Position numbers and translations under genes: made by a program. A stretch of DNA of 64,000 bases from Pseudomonas fluorescens. GTDB lineage: Bacteria; Pseudomonadota; Gammaproteobacteria; Pseudomonadales; Pseudomonadaceae. This document shows, piece by piece, positions 1-9,330 of this stretch; the first letter of the stretch is position 1, and every line of letters begins with the position of its first letter. The stretch is taken from assembly GCF_902497875.1 (NCBI RefSeq), contig NZ_CABVHY010000010.1:1-64000 (forward strand). The letters run 5' to 3'. Below the pieces are notes generated by a model. It did no database searches, was not told where the DNA came from, and saw only the letters and a program-made list of their open reading frames with translations.

Positions 1-1
1 G

Positions 2-119
2 TGTAGGAGCTGGCGAAGCCTGCGATCTTTTGATCCTGCCTTTGGGGCTTTGCACTGAAATCGTGAGGAGCCCAAAAAGATCGTCCGAACGCGGCCCGAA
101 CCTGCGGCAGCTCCTACGG
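2..119. repeat. REPIN-like element, TAGGAGCTG class
   Basis: Two inverted arms (TGTAGGAGCTGGCGAAGCC at the left, GGCAGCTCCTACG at the right) enclose a spacer with GATCTTTT and AAAAAGATCG. The arms match the class seen again near 15405, 43725 and 61705 in this window, a form common in fluorescent pseudomonads. The right arm contains the stop codon of the neighbouring DUF1289 gene. Confidence 0.8.
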
Positions 120-338
120 GTGGCTCGTGGCCTTGCGGTGTGCGGCTTCAGCGCAAATCACACGGCGCCGTTCGTCGTCGGCCGAGCGCCACTCGCGGAT
201 GTCTTCGACATGGCGAAAGCACCCCAGGCAGACTTTCTGCTCATCCAGACGGCAGACGCTGGTGCACGGCGAAGGCACGACCGGACTGACGTTGCTGTAT
301 AGCGGCTTGGCCGCACGCACCGGAGCAGGCTGCGTCAC
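114..338 (-). CDS. DUF1289 family small cysteine protein
   Basis: The 74-residue product has the four-cysteine DUF1289 signature (PSPCTSVCRLDE, then KVCLGCFR) followed by the typical helix ending in the EDIREW segment. Such proteins are thought to bind a metal or an Fe-S cluster, but no function is established. I chose a GTG start four bases after the cyaY stop because GAGG lies just upstream; an ATG at 371 would overlap the end of cyaY. It is probably cotranscribed with and translationally coupled to cyaY. Its TAG stop lies inside a REP arm, so the last residues may have been altered by the repeat. Confidence 0.8.
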   Translation of the reverse strand: MTQPAPVRAAKPLYSNVSPVVPSPCTSVCRLDEQKVCLGCFRHVEDIREWRSADDERRRVICAEAAHRKATSHP

Positions 339-342
339 GACC

Positions 343-675
343 TCAGAGACCTTCGAAATCAAGTTCCACATCGGCCTGCTCAAGCACGATGCGCTCCAGC
401 ATTTCACCCAGCTGCTCTTCGCTCTTGTCGCACATCCAGCGTTCGCTCTCTTCGTCATAGTCAAAGTGGAAACCACCGGAACGGGCGGCCAGCCACAGCT
501 GACGCAAGGGCTCCTGACGGCTGAAGATCACCTGGCTGCCGTTTTCGAACTTGACGGTGAGCACACCGGCCGAGCTCTCAAGATCCACATCCAGTTCACT
601 CTCATCGAAAATATCCTCCAGCGTCTGTTGGGTGGCATCGACCAGATCGTGGAAGCGGGCTTCAGTCAAACTCAT
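343..675 (-). CDS. cyaY: Iron-sulfur cluster assembly protein CyaY (frataxin)
   Basis: This 110-residue protein has the usual bacterial frataxin length and layout. An acidic first helix (EARFHDLVDATQ, then EDIFDESELDVDLES) binds iron, and the sheet carries the conserved GGFHFDYD segment. CyaY acts in the cytoplasm, where it modulates cysteine desulfurase IscS during Fe-S cluster assembly. It is transcribed away from lptM-lysA, a neighbourhood conserved in gamma-proteobacteria, and is followed at once by the DUF1289 gene. The ATG start fits the family start at MSLTEARF. Confidence 0.95.
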   Translation of the reverse strand: MSLTEARFHDLVDATQQTLEDIFDESELDVDLESSAGVLTVKFENGSQVIFSRQEPLRQLWLAARSGGFHFDYDEESERWMCDKSEEQLGEMLERIVLEQADVELDFEGL

Positions 676-829
676 TGCGGGAACCTCAAAAAGTGTCTAC
701 TTACGCTCAAGCGCCGCAAGATACGGGCGCATCCGACCGAATGCAAAGGATACTGATCAAGCGCCCGGCACGGGCATAAATTATCCGCCGAGGCACGCCA
801 AACCCCCGCCGGACGGCCAGCCGCCTACA

Positions 830-858
830 TAGGCAAGCTGTCGGGTGGCCGGTATACT
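830..858 (+). promoter_or_regulatory. Candidate sigma-70 promoter of the lptM-lysA operon
   Basis: TAGGCA (4 of 6 to consensus) and TATACT (5 of 6) are separated by 17 bp and end about 35 bp before the lptM start codon. It sits in the divergent gap between cyaY and lptM. Read by eye, not scored. Confidence 0.5.
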
Positions 859-892
859 CCGGCGCAATTAACGCATTTTCAAGGATTTCGCC

Positions 893-1066
893 ATGAAGCG
901 CCTGATCTCTTCTCTTGCTGCGCTCGTCGCGGTTGCCTGCCTTGTGTCGGCCTGTGGCCAAAAAGGCCCGCTGTACCTGCCGGATGATAAACAAGATCCT
1001 GCAGAGCAGGCCAAATCGTCGCAAAAACCGTCGACATCCAAATCGCACAAGCACGACGTTTACTAA
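893..1066 (+). CDS. lptM: LptM-type small lipoprotein (LPS translocon maturation factor)
   Basis: A 57-residue lipoprotein too short for most gene-length cut-offs. A charged, hydrophobic signal peptide ends in the lipobox LVSAC at residues 17-21, followed by GQKGPLYLP, the hallmark of the YifL/LptM family. In E. coli LptM promotes assembly and disulfide maturation of the LPS translocon LptD/LptE at the outer membrane; transfer of that role to this protein is by family. The lysine- and serine-rich tail is variable in pseudomonads. lysA starts 10 bp downstream, the order seen in many pseudomonads. Confidence 0.9.
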   Translation: MKRLISSLAALVAVACLVSACGQKGPLYLPDDKQDPAEQAKSSQKPSTSKSHKHDVY

Positions 1067-1075
1067 GGGAACTCC

Positions 1076-2323
1076 ATGGACGCTTTTAACTACCGTGACG
1101 GTGAGCTGTTCGCGGAAGGTGTTGCTCTGTCCGCCATCGCCGAACGCTTTGGCACACCGACCTACGTCTACTCCCGCGCGCATATCGAAGCCCAGTACCT
1201 GGCTTACGCCGATGCGCTGGCCGGCATGCCGCACCTGGTCTGCTTCGCAGTCAAGGCCAACTCCAACCTGGGTGTACTGAATGTCCTGGCGCGTTTGGGC
1301 GCTGGTTTCGACATCGTTTCCCGTGGCGAGCTGGAACGTGTTCTGGCGGCGGGCGGCCAGGCTGACAAGATTGTCTTCTCCGGCGTCGGCAAGACCCGTG
1401 ACGACATGCGCCGCGCGCTGGAAGTCGGCGTGCACTGCTTCAACGTCGAGTCGACCGACGAGCTGGAGCGCCTGCAAGTGGTGGCCGCGGAGCTCGGCGT
1501 TCGTGCGCCGATCTCGCTGCGGGTCAACCCGGACGTCGATGCTGGCACGCACCCGTACATTTCCACCGGCTTGAAAGAGAACAAGTTCGGCATCGCCATC
1601 GCCGACGCCGAAGACGTGTACATCCGCGCCGCGCAATTGCCGAACCTGGAAGTGGTCGGCGTCGACTGCCACATCGGTTCGCAGCTGACCACCCTGGCGC
1701 CTTTCATCGATGCCCTCGACCGCCTGCTGGCCCTGGTCGATCGCCTCGGCGATTGCGGTATCTACCTGCGTCATATCGATCTTGGTGGTGGTCTCGGCGT
1801 GCGTTATCGCGATGAAGAGCCACCGCTGGCTGCGGACTACATCCAAGCCGTGCGCGAACGCCTGGATGGCCGCGATCTGGCGCTGGTGTTCGAGCCGGGC
1901 CGCTTTATTGTGGCCAACGCCGGGTTGCTGCTGACCCAGGTCGAATACCTCAAGCACACCGAACATAAAGACTTCGCCATCGTCGATGCGGCCATGAACG
2001 ACTTGATCCGCCCGGCGCTGTACCAGGCCTGGATGGACGTTAGTGCTGTGCGCCCTCGCGATACCGCTGCCCGTGCCTACGACATCGTCGGGCCGATCTG
2101 CGAGACAGGCGATTTCCTTGCCAAGGATCGTCAGCTGGCGCTGGAAGAAGGCGACCTGCTCGCCGTGCATTCGGCCGGTGCCTATGGGTTTGTCATGAGC
2201 TCCAACTACAACACCCGCGGCCGTGCCGCCGAAGTGTTGGTGGACGGTGATCAAGCATTTGAAGTGCGTCGCCGCGAGACGGTAGCCGAGTTGTTTGCTG
2301 GCGAAAGCCTGCTGCCGGAGTAA
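1076..2323 (+). CDS. lysA: Diaminopimelate decarboxylase
   Basis: This 415-residue fold-type III PLP enzyme converts meso-diaminopimelate to L-lysine, the last step of lysine synthesis. Lys60 in CFAVKAN is the expected PLP Schiff-base lysine. HIGSQ, the glycine-rich GGGLG loop, EPGR (phosphate binding) and the GPICETGD segment with the catalytic cysteine of the partner subunit are all present. It lies between lptM and dapF, the enzyme that makes its substrate, with only a few bases between genes, so the order lptM-lysA-dapF forms a DAP/lysine operon. Confidence 0.97.
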   Translation: MDAFNYRDGELFAEGVALSAIAERFGTPTYVYSRAHIEAQYLAYADALAGMPHLVCFAVKANSNLGVLNVLARLGAGFDIVSRGELERVLAAGGQADKIVFSGVGKTRDDMRRALEVGVHCFNVESTDELERLQVVAAELGVRAPISLRVNPDVDAGTHPYISTGLKENKFGIAIADAEDVYIRAAQLPNLEVVGVDCHIGSQLTTLAPFIDALDRLLALVDRLGDCGIYLRHIDLGGGLGVRYRDEEPPLAADYIQAVRERLDGRDLALVFEPGRFIVANAGLLLTQVEYLKHTEHKDFAIVDAAMNDLIRPALYQAWMDVSAVRPRDTAARAYDIVGPICETGDFLAKDRQLALEEGDLLAVHSAGAYGFVMSSNYNTRGRAAEVLVDGDQAFEVRRRETVAELFAGESLLPE

Positions 2324-2327
2324 AACC

Positions 2328-3158
2328 ATGCTGCTGCGTTTTACCAAGATGCACGGCCTGGGCAACGACTTCATGGTCCTCGACCTGGTCAGCCAGCACG
2401 CGCACATCCTGCCCAAGCACGCCAAGCAATGGGGCGATCGGCACACCGGCGTCGGCTTCGATCAACTGCTGATCGTCGAAGCGCCGAGCAACCCGGACGT
2501 GGACTTCCGTTATCGGATCTTCAATGCCGACGGCTCCGAAGTGGAACAGTGCGGCAACGGCGCGCGTTGCTTTGCGCGCTTCGTGCTCGATAAACGCCTG
2601 ACCGCAAAACGGCAGATCCGCGTCGAGACCAAAAGCGGCATCATTGAGCTGGATATCCGCAGTGACGGCCAGATCAGTGTCAATATGGGACCGCCGCGCC
2701 TGGTGCCGGCCGATATTCCCTTCCAGGCCGAGGCTCAGGCCAAGAGCTATTCACTCGTGGTAGACGGCCAGGCCGTCGAGCTGGCCGCGGTGTCCATGGG
2801 TAACCCGCACGCGGTGCTGCGCGTGGACGACATCAACAACGCGCCGGTGCATGAACTGGGGCCGAAAATCGAAAACCACCCGCGTTTCCCGGCCCGGGTC
2901 AACGTCGGTTTTCTCCAGGTCATCGACCGGCAGCGCGCGCAGTTGCGCGTCTGGGAACGCGGGGCCGGGGAAACCCAGGCCTGCGGGACCGGTGCCTGCG
3001 CCGCCGCAGTGGCCGCGATCAGCCAGGGGTGGATGGACTCGCCACTATTGATCGACCTGCCCGGCGGGCGCCTGTCCATTGAATGGGCCGGCCCTGGCGA
3101 ACCGGTGATGATGACCGGCCCGGCAGCGCGCGTATACGAAGGACAGGTGCGTCTATGA
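2328..3158 (+). CDS. dapF: Diaminopimelate epimerase
   Basis: The 276-residue enzyme interconverts LL- and meso-diaminopimelate for lysine and peptidoglycan synthesis. The two catalytic cysteines are visible: Cys75 in the QCGNGARC segment and Cys219 in the ACGTGACAA segment, each in one half of the pseudo-symmetric fold. The ATG at 2328, four bases after the lysA stop, gives the family start [15 protein letters not shown]; an upstream in-frame start inside lysA was rejected. Confidence 0.97.
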   Translation: MLLRFTKMHGLGNDFMVLDLVSQHAHILPKHAKQWGDRHTGVGFDQLLIVEAPSNPDVDFRYRIFNADGSEVEQCGNGARCFARFVLDKRLTAKRQIRVETKSGIIELDIRSDGQISVNMGPPRLVPADIPFQAEAQAKSYSLVVDGQAVELAAVSMGNPHAVLRVDDINNAPVHELGPKIENHPRFPARVNVGFLQVIDRQRAQLRVWERGAGETQACGTGACAAAVAAISQGWMDSPLLIDLPGGRLSIEWAGPGEPVMMTGPAARVYEGQVRL

Positions 3159-3171
3159 GTGAGCTAAATCC

Positions 3172-3897
3172 ATGACCGATCAGCCCCAGGTTCCAGCCCT
3201 GCAGCCCGACGAATCACCGTCCGAAAGCCTTGAGGCGGCGGCCATTGCCGCGTACCTGGAGGCTCATCCGGACTTCTTCGTCGAGCACGAAGAACTGCTC
3301 CCGGCCCTGCGCATCCCCCATCAGCGCGGCGACACCATCTCCCTGGTCGAGCGTCAGCTGAAACTGCTGCGTGAACGCAATATCGAGATGCGCCATCGCC
3401 TTTCGCAACTGATGGATGTCGCTCGCGACAATGACCGGCTGTTCGACAAGACCCGCCGGCTGGTGCTCGCGCTGATGGACGCCAGCAGCCTGGAAGACCT
3501 GGTGATCAGCGTCGAAGACAGCCTGCGCCAAGACTTTCAGGTGCCTTTTGTCAGCCTGATTCTGTTCAGCGACAGCGCCTTGCCAGTAGGCCGCTGGGTC
3601 ACTGCTGCGCAAGCTCAGCAAGCCATCGGCGGCTTGCTGTCGGAAGGCAAAACCGTCAGCGGCAGTTTGCGCGAACACGAACTGGACTTCCTGTTCGGTG
3701 AAGAACAGCGCAAGGAAATCGGCTCGACGGCGGTCGTCGCCCTCAGCCATCAAGGCCTGCATGGTGTCCTGGCCATCGCCAGCCGCGATCCGCAGCACTA
3801 CAAAAGCTCGGTGGGCACGTTGTTCCTCAGCTACATCGCCGAAGTCATGGGCCGCGTGCTGCCGCGCATCAACAACTCCCTACGCTCGGTGCGCTGA
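3172..3897 (+). CDS. DUF484 family protein (GAF-like)
   Basis: A 241-residue cytoplasmic protein of the DUF484 family, almost always encoded between dapF and xerC in gamma-proteobacteria. The N-terminal part has the family motif in which a protein of helices reads [12 protein letters not shown] (about residues 27-38), followed by a coiled-coil-like segment ([17 protein letters not shown]) and a GAF-like C-terminal domain. No catalytic residues are recognisable. The function is unknown; the constant link to xerC suggests a role near chromosome dimer resolution but this is only inference. xerC begins 2 bp after its stop. Confidence 0.9.
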   Translation: MTDQPQVPALQPDESPSESLEAAAIAAYLEAHPDFFVEHEELLPALRIPHQRGDTISLVERQLKLLRERNIEMRHRLSQLMDVARDNDRLFDKTRRLVLALMDASSLEDLVISVEDSLRQDFQVPFVSLILFSDSALPVGRWVTAAQAQQAIGGLLSEGKTVSGSLREHELDFLFGEEQRKEIGSTAVVALSHQGLHGVLAIASRDPQHYKSSVGTLFLSYIAEVMGRVLPRINNSLRSVR

Positions 3898-3899
3898 CC

Positions 3900-4796
3900 A
3901 TGGAACGACAACTGGATGCCTACTGCGCTCACCTGCGCAGTGAGCGCCAAGTGTCACCCCATACCCTGGAAGCCTACCGCCGCGACCTGAACAAGGTGCT
4001 GGCGTACTGCGAGAAACAGCAGGTTTCCAGCTGGTCCGCCCTCGACATCCAACGCTTGCGCAGCCTGATCGCCCGCCTGCATTCACAGGGCCAGTCCTCG
4101 CGCAGCCTGGCGCGCCTGCTCTCGGCGGTTCGTGGGCTCTACCACTACTTGAACCGCGAAGACCTCTGCGACCACGACCCGGCCAACGGCCTGGCACCGC
4201 CCAAGGGCGAACGCCGACTACCCAAGACCCTCGATACCGACCGAGCACTGCAACTGCTCGACGGCGCGGTCGAGGATGACTTCCTGGCCCATCGTGATCA
4301 GGCGATTCTGGAGCTGTTCTACTCCTCCGGCCTGCGCCTTTCGGAGCTGACCGGGCTCAATCTCGACCAGTTGGATCTGGCCGATGGCCTGGTTCAAGTA
4401 CTTGGTAAAGGCAGCAAGACCCGGGTTCTGCCGGTCGGTCAGAAGGCCCGCGAAGCACTGCAACTGTGGTTGCCCCTGCGCGCCCTGACCAACCCGGCAG
4501 ACGACGCGGTGTTTGTCAGCCAGCAAGGTCGACGCCTTGGCCCGCGGGCGATCCAGTTGCGGGTCAAGGCCGCCGGCGAGCGCGAGCTCGGGCAGAACCT
4601 GCATCCACACATGCTGCGGCACTCCTTCGCCAGCCACTTGCTGGAATCTTCCCAGGACTTGCGCGCCGTCCAGGAGTTGCTCGGCCACTCGGACATCAAG
4701 ACCACGCAGATTTACACTCATCTGGATTTCCAGCATCTGGCGTCGGTCTACGACAGCGCCCATCCACGGGCCAAACGCAACAAAGGCGGTGAGTAA
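3900..4796 (+). CDS. xerC: Tyrosine recombinase XerC
   Basis: A 298-residue site-specific recombinase which, with XerD, resolves chromosome dimers at dif at the FtsK-bearing septum. An N-terminal SAM-like core-binding domain (to about residue 100) precedes the catalytic domain with Arg146 (SGLRLSE), Lys170 (GKGSKTR), the HMLRHSFA box, LGH and the nucleophile Tyr272 (QIYTHLD). The full catalytic set is intact. It overlaps the next gene at TAATG, which indicates translational coupling. Confidence 0.97.
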   Translation: MERQLDAYCAHLRSERQVSPHTLEAYRRDLNKVLAYCEKQQVSSWSALDIQRLRSLIARLHSQGQSSRSLARLLSAVRGLYHYLNREDLCDHDPANGLAPPKGERRLPKTLDTDRALQLLDGAVEDDFLAHRDQAILELFYSSGLRLSELTGLNLDQLDLADGLVQVLGKGSKTRVLPVGQKAREALQLWLPLRALTNPADDAVFVSQQGRRLGPRAIQLRVKAAGERELGQNLHPHMLRHSFASHLLESSQDLRAVQELLGHSDIKTTQIYTHLDFQHLASVYDSAHPRAKRNKGGE

Positions 4797-5500
4797 TGAC
4801 GATCAAACTGATCACTTTCGACCTCGACGACACCCTGTGGGACACCGCCCCGGTTATCGTCAGCGCCGAAGCTGTGCTGCGTCAGTGGCTGGCGGAACAC
4901 GCATCGGACCTCGGTGGCGTGCCTGTCGAACACCTCTGGGCGATCCGTGAGCGCGTTCTGAGCAACGAGCCCGGCCTCAAGCACCGGATCAGCGCCCTGC
5001 GCCGCAAAGTGCTGTTCCACGCCCTGGAAGAAGCCGGCTACGCCCAACCGCACGCATCGGAGCTGGCCGAGCAGGCCTTTGAAGTGTTTCTGCAGGCGCG
5101 GCATCAGCTCGAAATCTTTCCGGAAGTGCAACCGACCCTGGAAGTGCTGGCACGGCACTACACCCTGGGAGTGGTCACCAATGGCAATGCCGATGTGCGC
5201 CGGCTGGGGTTGGCGGACTACTTCAAGTTTGCCCTGTGCGCGGAAGATATCGGGGTAGGCAAGCCGGATTCACGGCTGTTCCAGGAGGCCCTGCAGCGAG
5301 GAGGCGTCAGCGCTGAAGCCGCCGTGCATATCGGCGATCACCCGGGCGACGACATCGCCGGGGCTCAGCAGGCGGGGTTGCGAGCCATCTGGTTCAACCC
5401 TGGCAGCAAAGCCTGGGAAGCCGAAAAACAACCGGATGCCGAGATTCGCAGTTTGAGCGAGTTGCCGGAGCTGTTGGCGCGGTGGAACACAGCGCCTTAG
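4796..5500 (+). CDS. HAD-superfamily hydrolase, YigB-like
   Basis: A 234-residue phosphatase of the haloacid-dehalogenase superfamily. Motif I is TFDLDDTLWDT with Asp9 and Asp11, motif II is VVTNGN, motif III the lysine in GKPDSRLF, and motif IV is GDHPGDD. The helical cap between motifs I and II is typical of subfamily I, as in YigB, a FMN/sugar-phosphate phosphatase. Position after xerC matches yigB in enterobacteria. The exact substrate cannot be told from sequence. Confidence 0.9.
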   Translation: MTIKLITFDLDDTLWDTAPVIVSAEAVLRQWLAEHASDLGGVPVEHLWAIRERVLSNEPGLKHRISALRRKVLFHALEEAGYAQPHASELAEQAFEVFLQARHQLEIFPEVQPTLEVLARHYTLGVVTNGNADVRRLGLADYFKFALCAEDIGVGKPDSRLFQEALQRGGVSAEAAVHIGDHPGDDIAGAQQAGLRAIWFNPGSKAWEAEKQPDAEIRSLSELPELLARWNTAP

Positions 5501-5511
5501 TCGCCGCATAA

Positions 5512-5647
5512 CCTGTGGCGAGGGGGCTTGCCCCCGCTCGGCTGCGAAGCAGTCGTAAATCGGTTGATGTGTTCTATCTGAAGAATCGCGGTGGCTGATT
5601 TTGGGACCGCTGCGCGCTCCAGCAGGGGCAAGCCCCCTCGCCACAGG
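5512..5647. repeat. REPIN, GGCGAGGGGGCTTGCCCCC class
   Basis: Two inverted arms (CCTGTGGCGAGGGGGCTTGC and GCAAGCCCCCTCGCCACAGG) flank a partly palindromic spacer, giving a roughly 136-bp element. It lies between the HAD gene stop and the shared terminator at 5683. A related pair is at 56899-57045. Confidence 0.9.
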
Positions 5648-5682
5648 TCTTGCATTCGCCCCCCTATTTCCTTTCACCCATG

Positions 5683-5710
5683 AAAAAGCCCGCAGCGACG
5701 GCGGGCTTTT
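5683..5710. terminator. Bidirectional rho-independent terminator between the HAD gene and sutA
   Basis: AAAAAGCCCGC pairs with GCGGGCTTTT across a 7-base loop, with an A-run on one side and a T-run on the other, so it can end transcripts from both converging genes. Confidence 0.9.
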
Positions 5711-5732
5711 CCAGCAAGCAAGTAGCAGGCGT

Positions 5733-6056
5733 TCAGATAGGCCGGCTGCCGTACTTGTTGTCAGGCTTCTTTGGTGGATCGGCCACCACGTTGGCCTCGA
5801 CTTCCTGCACCTTGCCGCCTTTGGCAAGGAACTCTTCCATCGCGCGAGCCAAAGCATCACGCTCCTTGTTCTTGGCCTCGACACTCGGAAGCTCATCGAC
5901 CGAGACAGCAGCCTTGGCCTTGCCTTTGGCGGTCGGAACAGGCGCATCGCCGCCATCGTCATCAGCGACGTCTTCGGCCGCTGCTTCAAGACCTTCTTCG
6001 GTGTCGTCTTCGTCACCTACTTCGAGGTCGTCGTTTTCCAGATCATCGTCGCTCAT
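5733..6056 (-). CDS. sutA: RNA polymerase-associated regulator SutA
   Basis: A 107-residue, very acidic protein. The first 45 or so residues are Asp/Glu-rich and probably disordered, the middle (about 55-85) is a predicted helix (KNKERDALARAMEEFLAKGG), and the C-terminus is a short polar tail. This is the layout of SutA, which in P. aeruginosa binds RNA polymerase in slow-growing cells and raises transcription of housekeeping and ribosomal genes. Its position next to yjbQ and amtB-glnK agrees with my recollection of the P. aeruginosa locus. No DNA-binding domain is visible. Confidence 0.9.
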   Translation of the reverse strand: MSDDDLENDDLEVGDEDDTEEGLEAAAEDVADDDGGDAPVPTAKGKAKAAVSVDELPSVEAKNKERDALARAMEEFLAKGGKVQEVEANVVADPPKKPDNKYGSRPI

Positions 6057-6129
6057 GTTCTACCTCATGACTTGCGAAAAGCAGATTAGTTATAGCCCAG
6101 CTTCGCCGACTGTCGAAGGCTGCCGGAGA

Positions 6130-6157
6130 AAAATCAACGTCCGCTGGTAACCAGCGG
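6130..6157 (-). terminator. Probable terminator of yjbQ
   Basis: CCGCTGG and CCAGCGG form a 7-bp stem (6141-6157) next to the yjbQ stop codon, followed on the minus strand by a short T-rich run. Confidence 0.5.
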
Positions 6158-6158
6158 C

Positions 6159-6584
6159 TTATGCCCCATCACCGTGCAAGGTGACGAGGACTTTACGGGC
6201 ACCGCCATGATCACGATGCTCGCCTAGATAAACACCTTGCCAGCTACCCAGCGCCAGTCGACCTGCCGTAACCGGCAAACTCAACTGACAGCCCAGCAAA
6301 CTGGCCTTGAAGTGCGCCGGGAGATCGTCCGCGCCTTCGTCCTCGTGTTCATATCCGGCCAGACCTTGTGGGACCAGCCGATTGAAAAAGCGTTCGAAGT
6401 CGCGACGTACCGCCGGATCGGCGTTCTCGTTGATGGTCAACGACGCCGAGGTGTGCTGCAGCCATAAATGCAACAGACCGACCCGACATGCCTTCAGTTC
6501 AGGCAGGCCGGCGAGTAACTCGTCCGTTACCAGGTGAAAGCCCCGGGGCCTCGCCCGCAGGGTAATCAAAGTCTGTTGCCACAT
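6159..6584 (-). CDS. YjbQ family protein (UPF0047)
   Basis: A 141-residue protein of the YjbQ/UPF0047 family, a single-domain beta fold with metal-binding histidines; [18 protein letters not shown] is the family signature around residues 38-55, and [15 protein letters not shown] lies near the C-terminus. Some members show weak thiamine-phosphate synthase activity, but the physiological role is unsettled. The ATG at 6584 (MWQQTLIT) is chosen over one nine codons upstream because the family starts there. It is flanked by sutA and amtB, both on the same strand. Confidence 0.88.
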   Translation of the reverse strand: MWQQTLITLRARPRGFHLVTDELLAGLPELKACRVGLLHLWLQHTSASLTINENADPAVRRDFERFFNRLVPQGLAGYEHEDEGADDLPAHFKASLLGCQLSLPVTAGRLALGSWQGVYLGEHRDHGGARKVLVTLHGDGA

Positions 6585-6755
6585 ACAGTTCTCCGCACCT
6601 TCGGCGCGCATTCTAGCGCGCTCTGGGAAAAAACAAAGGGCCTAATATTCCTCCAACGCTGTAAGCCATTGGCCCGACAAAAATAGCTGCCGCGAACACC
6701 CTCGCAAGCACAAGAAAAAACCTTTCAGCTGCTCCCTTACTGACAAAAACCAGAC

Positions 6756-6788
6756 AAAAAAATGCCCGGCAAGCCGGGCAATTTTTTT
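6756..6788. terminator. Rho-independent terminator downstream of amtB
   Basis: TGCCCGG pairs with CCGGGCA over a 4-base loop and is flanked by an A-run and a seven-T run. It lies just after the amtB stop on the minus strand and looks usable in both directions. Confidence 0.85.
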
Positions 6789-6806
6789 CTCGTGTATCTC
6801 GAGAAC

Positions 6807-8144
6807 TTACAAGTTGTAGCCACGTTCGTTGTGTAGCGCCAGATCGATGCCCACTGCCTCTTCCTCTTCGGTGATCCGCAGGCCCATGACGGCATCCAGC
6901 ACCTTGAGAATGATGAAGGTCACGATCGCGGTGTAGATCACCGTAAAACCGACGCCTTTGCACTGAATCCAGACTTGCGCCGCGATATCAGTCACGGTAC
7001 CGAAACCGCCCAGCGATGGAGCGGCAAACACACCGGTGAGGATCGCGCCGAGGATACCGCCGATACCGTGCACGCCGAAGGCATCCAGGGAGTCGTCGTA
7101 GCCCAGCTTGCGCTTGAGAGTGGTTGCGCAGAAGAAGCAGACCACACCCGCGGACAGACCGATTACCAGAGCGCCCATCGGGCCGACGGTACCTGCTGCT
7201 GGAGTGATTGCCACCAGACCGGCTACAACACCCGAAGCGATACCCAGTGCACTTGGTTTGCCATGGGTGACCCACTCGGCGAACATCCAGCCCAGTGCAG
7301 CGGCGGCGGTAGCGATCTGGGTAACCAGCATGGCCATACCGGCAGTGCCGTTGGCCGCGGCGGCGGAACCGGCGTTAAAGCCGAACCAGCCAACCCACAG
7401 CATGGCGGCGCCCATCAGGGTGTAGCCCAGGTTGTGCGGAGCCATTGGGGTGGTCGGGAAGCCTTTGCGCTTGCCCAGTACCAGGCAGCAAATCAGCCCG
7501 GCCACACCGGCGTTGATATGCACCACGGTGCCGCCAGCGAAGTCCAGCACGCCCCAGTCCCACATCAGGCCGCCATTACCGGCCCAGACCATGTGCGCGA
7601 TCGGTGCGTAGACCAGGGTGAACCAGATGCCCATGAAGATCAGCATGGCGGAGAACTTCATCCGCTCGGCGAAGGCTCCGACGATCAGCGCAGGCGTAAT
7701 GATCGCGAACGTCATCTGGAAGGTGATGAACACCGCCTCAGGGAACAACGCCGCAGGCCCGGTCAGGCTCGAAGGGGTGACACCGGCGAGGAACGCCTTG
7801 CCCATGCCGCCGAAGAAGGAGTTGAAGTTGACGACGCCCTGCTCCATGCCGGTGGTGTCGAACGCGATGCTGTAGCCATAAATGACCCACAGGATGCTGA
7901 TCAGACCGGTAATGGCGAAGCACTGCATCATCACGGAAAGAATGTTTTTCGAACGAACCATGCCGCCGTAGAACAGCGCAAGGCCGGGAATCGTCATGAA
8001 CAGCACAAGCGCTGTCGAGGTTAGCATCCAGGCGGTATCGCCGGAGTTGAGGACTGGGGCTGCCACTTCGTCTGCCGCCATGACCAGGCCGGGCATTACG
8101 AGGGACAACAGGGCTCCTAGCCCTGCGAATTTACGCAGAGTCAT
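6807..8144 (-). CDS. amtB: Ammonium transporter AmtB
   Basis: A 445-residue inner-membrane ammonium channel. A signal peptide (ending GLVMAADE) is followed by about eleven membrane spans. Family signatures are present: FYGGMVRSKN in span 1-2, the FGGMGKAFL loop, DFAGGTVVHINAGVAGL, HNLGYTLMGAAMLWVGWFGFN and DDSLDAFGVHGIGG with its conserved pore histidine. The ATG at 8144 has AGGAG 8 bp upstream. It follows glnK by 34 bp; GlnK blocks AmtB when nitrogen is plentiful, and both share the nitrogen-regulated promoter upstream of glnK. Confidence 0.96.
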   Translation of the reverse strand: MTLRKFAGLGALLSLVMPGLVMAADEVAAPVLNSGDTAWMLTSTALVLFMTIPGLALFYGGMVRSKNILSVMMQCFAITGLISILWVIYGYSIAFDTTGMEQGVVNFNSFFGGMGKAFLAGVTPSSLTGPAALFPEAVFITFQMTFAIITPALIVGAFAERMKFSAMLIFMGIWFTLVYAPIAHMVWAGNGGLMWDWGVLDFAGGTVVHINAGVAGLICCLVLGKRKGFPTTPMAPHNLGYTLMGAAMLWVGWFGFNAGSAAAANGTAGMAMLVTQIATAAAALGWMFAEWVTHGKPSALGIASGVVAGLVAITPAAGTVGPMGALVIGLSAGVVCFFCATTLKRKLGYDDSLDAFGVHGIGGILGAILTGVFAAPSLGGFGTVTDIAAQVWIQCKGVGFTVIYTAIVTFIILKVLDAVMGLRITEEEEAVGIDLALHNERGYNL

Positions 8145-8178
8145 ATTGTTTTTCTCCTGGGGCGTTGGGTTTGGCGGC

Positions 8179-8634
<456 letters not shown>

Positions 8635-8726
8635 CTAACCACTGCTGACGAAACACTTCCCCGCTCCGCCTGCCGCACTGCATTCGTCACAGCGACTGCA
8701 TCAGTGCATGGGTCATCAAGGACTAA

Positions 8727-8741
8727 GCAGAAAGCTTGCCA
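8727..8741 (-). promoter_or_regulatory. Candidate sigma-54 promoter of glnK-amtB
   Basis: Reading the minus strand, TGGCAAGCTTTCTGC matches the -24/-12 layout TGGCAC-N5-TTGC with correct spacing and both invariant GG and GC pairs. It lies about 210 bp before the glnK start codon. NtrC-type sites sit further upstream. Confidence 0.65.
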
Positions 8742-8816
8742 TCTCCTGAAAACCCTCTGATATCAATACCTTGGTCGCTTGCGCATGCGTCTTCACGGTA
8801 ATCGCACTACAGATAC

Positions 8817-8831
8817 GCACAACAACGGTGC
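8817..8831. promoter_or_regulatory. Candidate NtrC-binding site
   Basis: GCAC-AACAAC-GGTGC matches both half-sites and the 6-bp spacing of the enteric NtrC palindrome. It is about 76 bp upstream of the putative -24 box of glnK. A weaker copy (GCGC-GAAAAG-CGTGC) lies at 8850-8864. Confidence 0.6.
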
Positions 8832-8849
8832 GCGACTGCCCGGCTGCAT

Positions 8850-8864
8850 GCGCGAAAAGCGTGC
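8850..8864. promoter_or_regulatory. Weaker second NtrC-type site
   Basis: GCGC-GAAAAG-CGTGC keeps the spacing of the NtrC palindrome but has one mismatch in each half. Its start is 33 bp (about three helical turns) from the first site, which would place both on the same DNA face. Confidence 0.35.
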
Positions 8865-8940
8865 AACCCCGCCTGCACCAATGACTATAGGCACTGCGTG
8901 ATACACTGCCCGCATCTGTTACTCAGGACACCTGACTCCC

Positions 8941-9201
8941 ATGCTCGCGCCCAAAGACCTCCTCGACGCCCTGAGCGGCCATGCTTCGCGCCTGTTCAGC
9001 GGCGACACCGCGCTGCCGCGCAAAGAAATCGAAAGCCAGTTCAAAGCCCTGCTGCAAAGCGGCTTCAGCAAACTTGATCTGGTGAGCAGAGAAGAATTCG
9101 ACAGTCAAATGGTCGTACTGGCGCGCACCCGGGCCCGGCTGGAAAGCCTGGAAGCCAAGGTCGCCGAGCTTGAGGCGAAGCTGAGTCCGCCTGCTGAGTA
9201 A
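8941..9201 (+). CDS. ubiK: Ubiquinone biosynthesis accessory factor UbiK
   Basis: An 86-residue protein of the BMFP/YqiC family. The N-terminal helix is amphipathic and the C-terminal third (RARLESLEAKVAELEAKL) is a coiled coil that drives trimer formation. UbiK helps assemble the soluble ubiquinone-synthesis complex with UbiJ and is thought to bind membranes. The gene sits between glnK (divergent) and comM, matching the arrangement in other pseudomonads as I recall it. Confidence 0.92.
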   Translation: MLAPKDLLDALSGHASRLFSGDTALPRKEIESQFKALLQSGFSKLDLVSREEFDSQMVVLARTRARLESLEAKVAELEAKLSPPAE

Positions 9202-9330
9202 TCCGCTTTTCAGCCCAGTGCCAGGTGATCGGCTACCCTTGCCATCACCCTCTACCAGACTCGGTGTGAAAACCTCGAGCCTGGAGCGGGGCATCCGCGG
9301 TCTCATTGCAACCTCCGGGCAGGCTCATTC

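Noticed and set aside
127-756. Plus-strand frame opposite cyaY and the DUF1289 gene
   Set aside because: The minus-strand products match known families, so this is a shadow.
707-2446. Long open frame of 579 codons antisense to lysA
   Set aside because: It runs across lysA and parts of lptM and dapF. High-GC coding DNA often leaves the opposite strand open by codon bias, and the predicted protein has no recognisable domain.
8857-8887. Second sigma-54 match near 8864-8880 (TGGTGC ... TTGC on the minus strand)
   Set aside because: The distance between the GG and GC pairs is three bases too long for a functional -24/-12 promoter.
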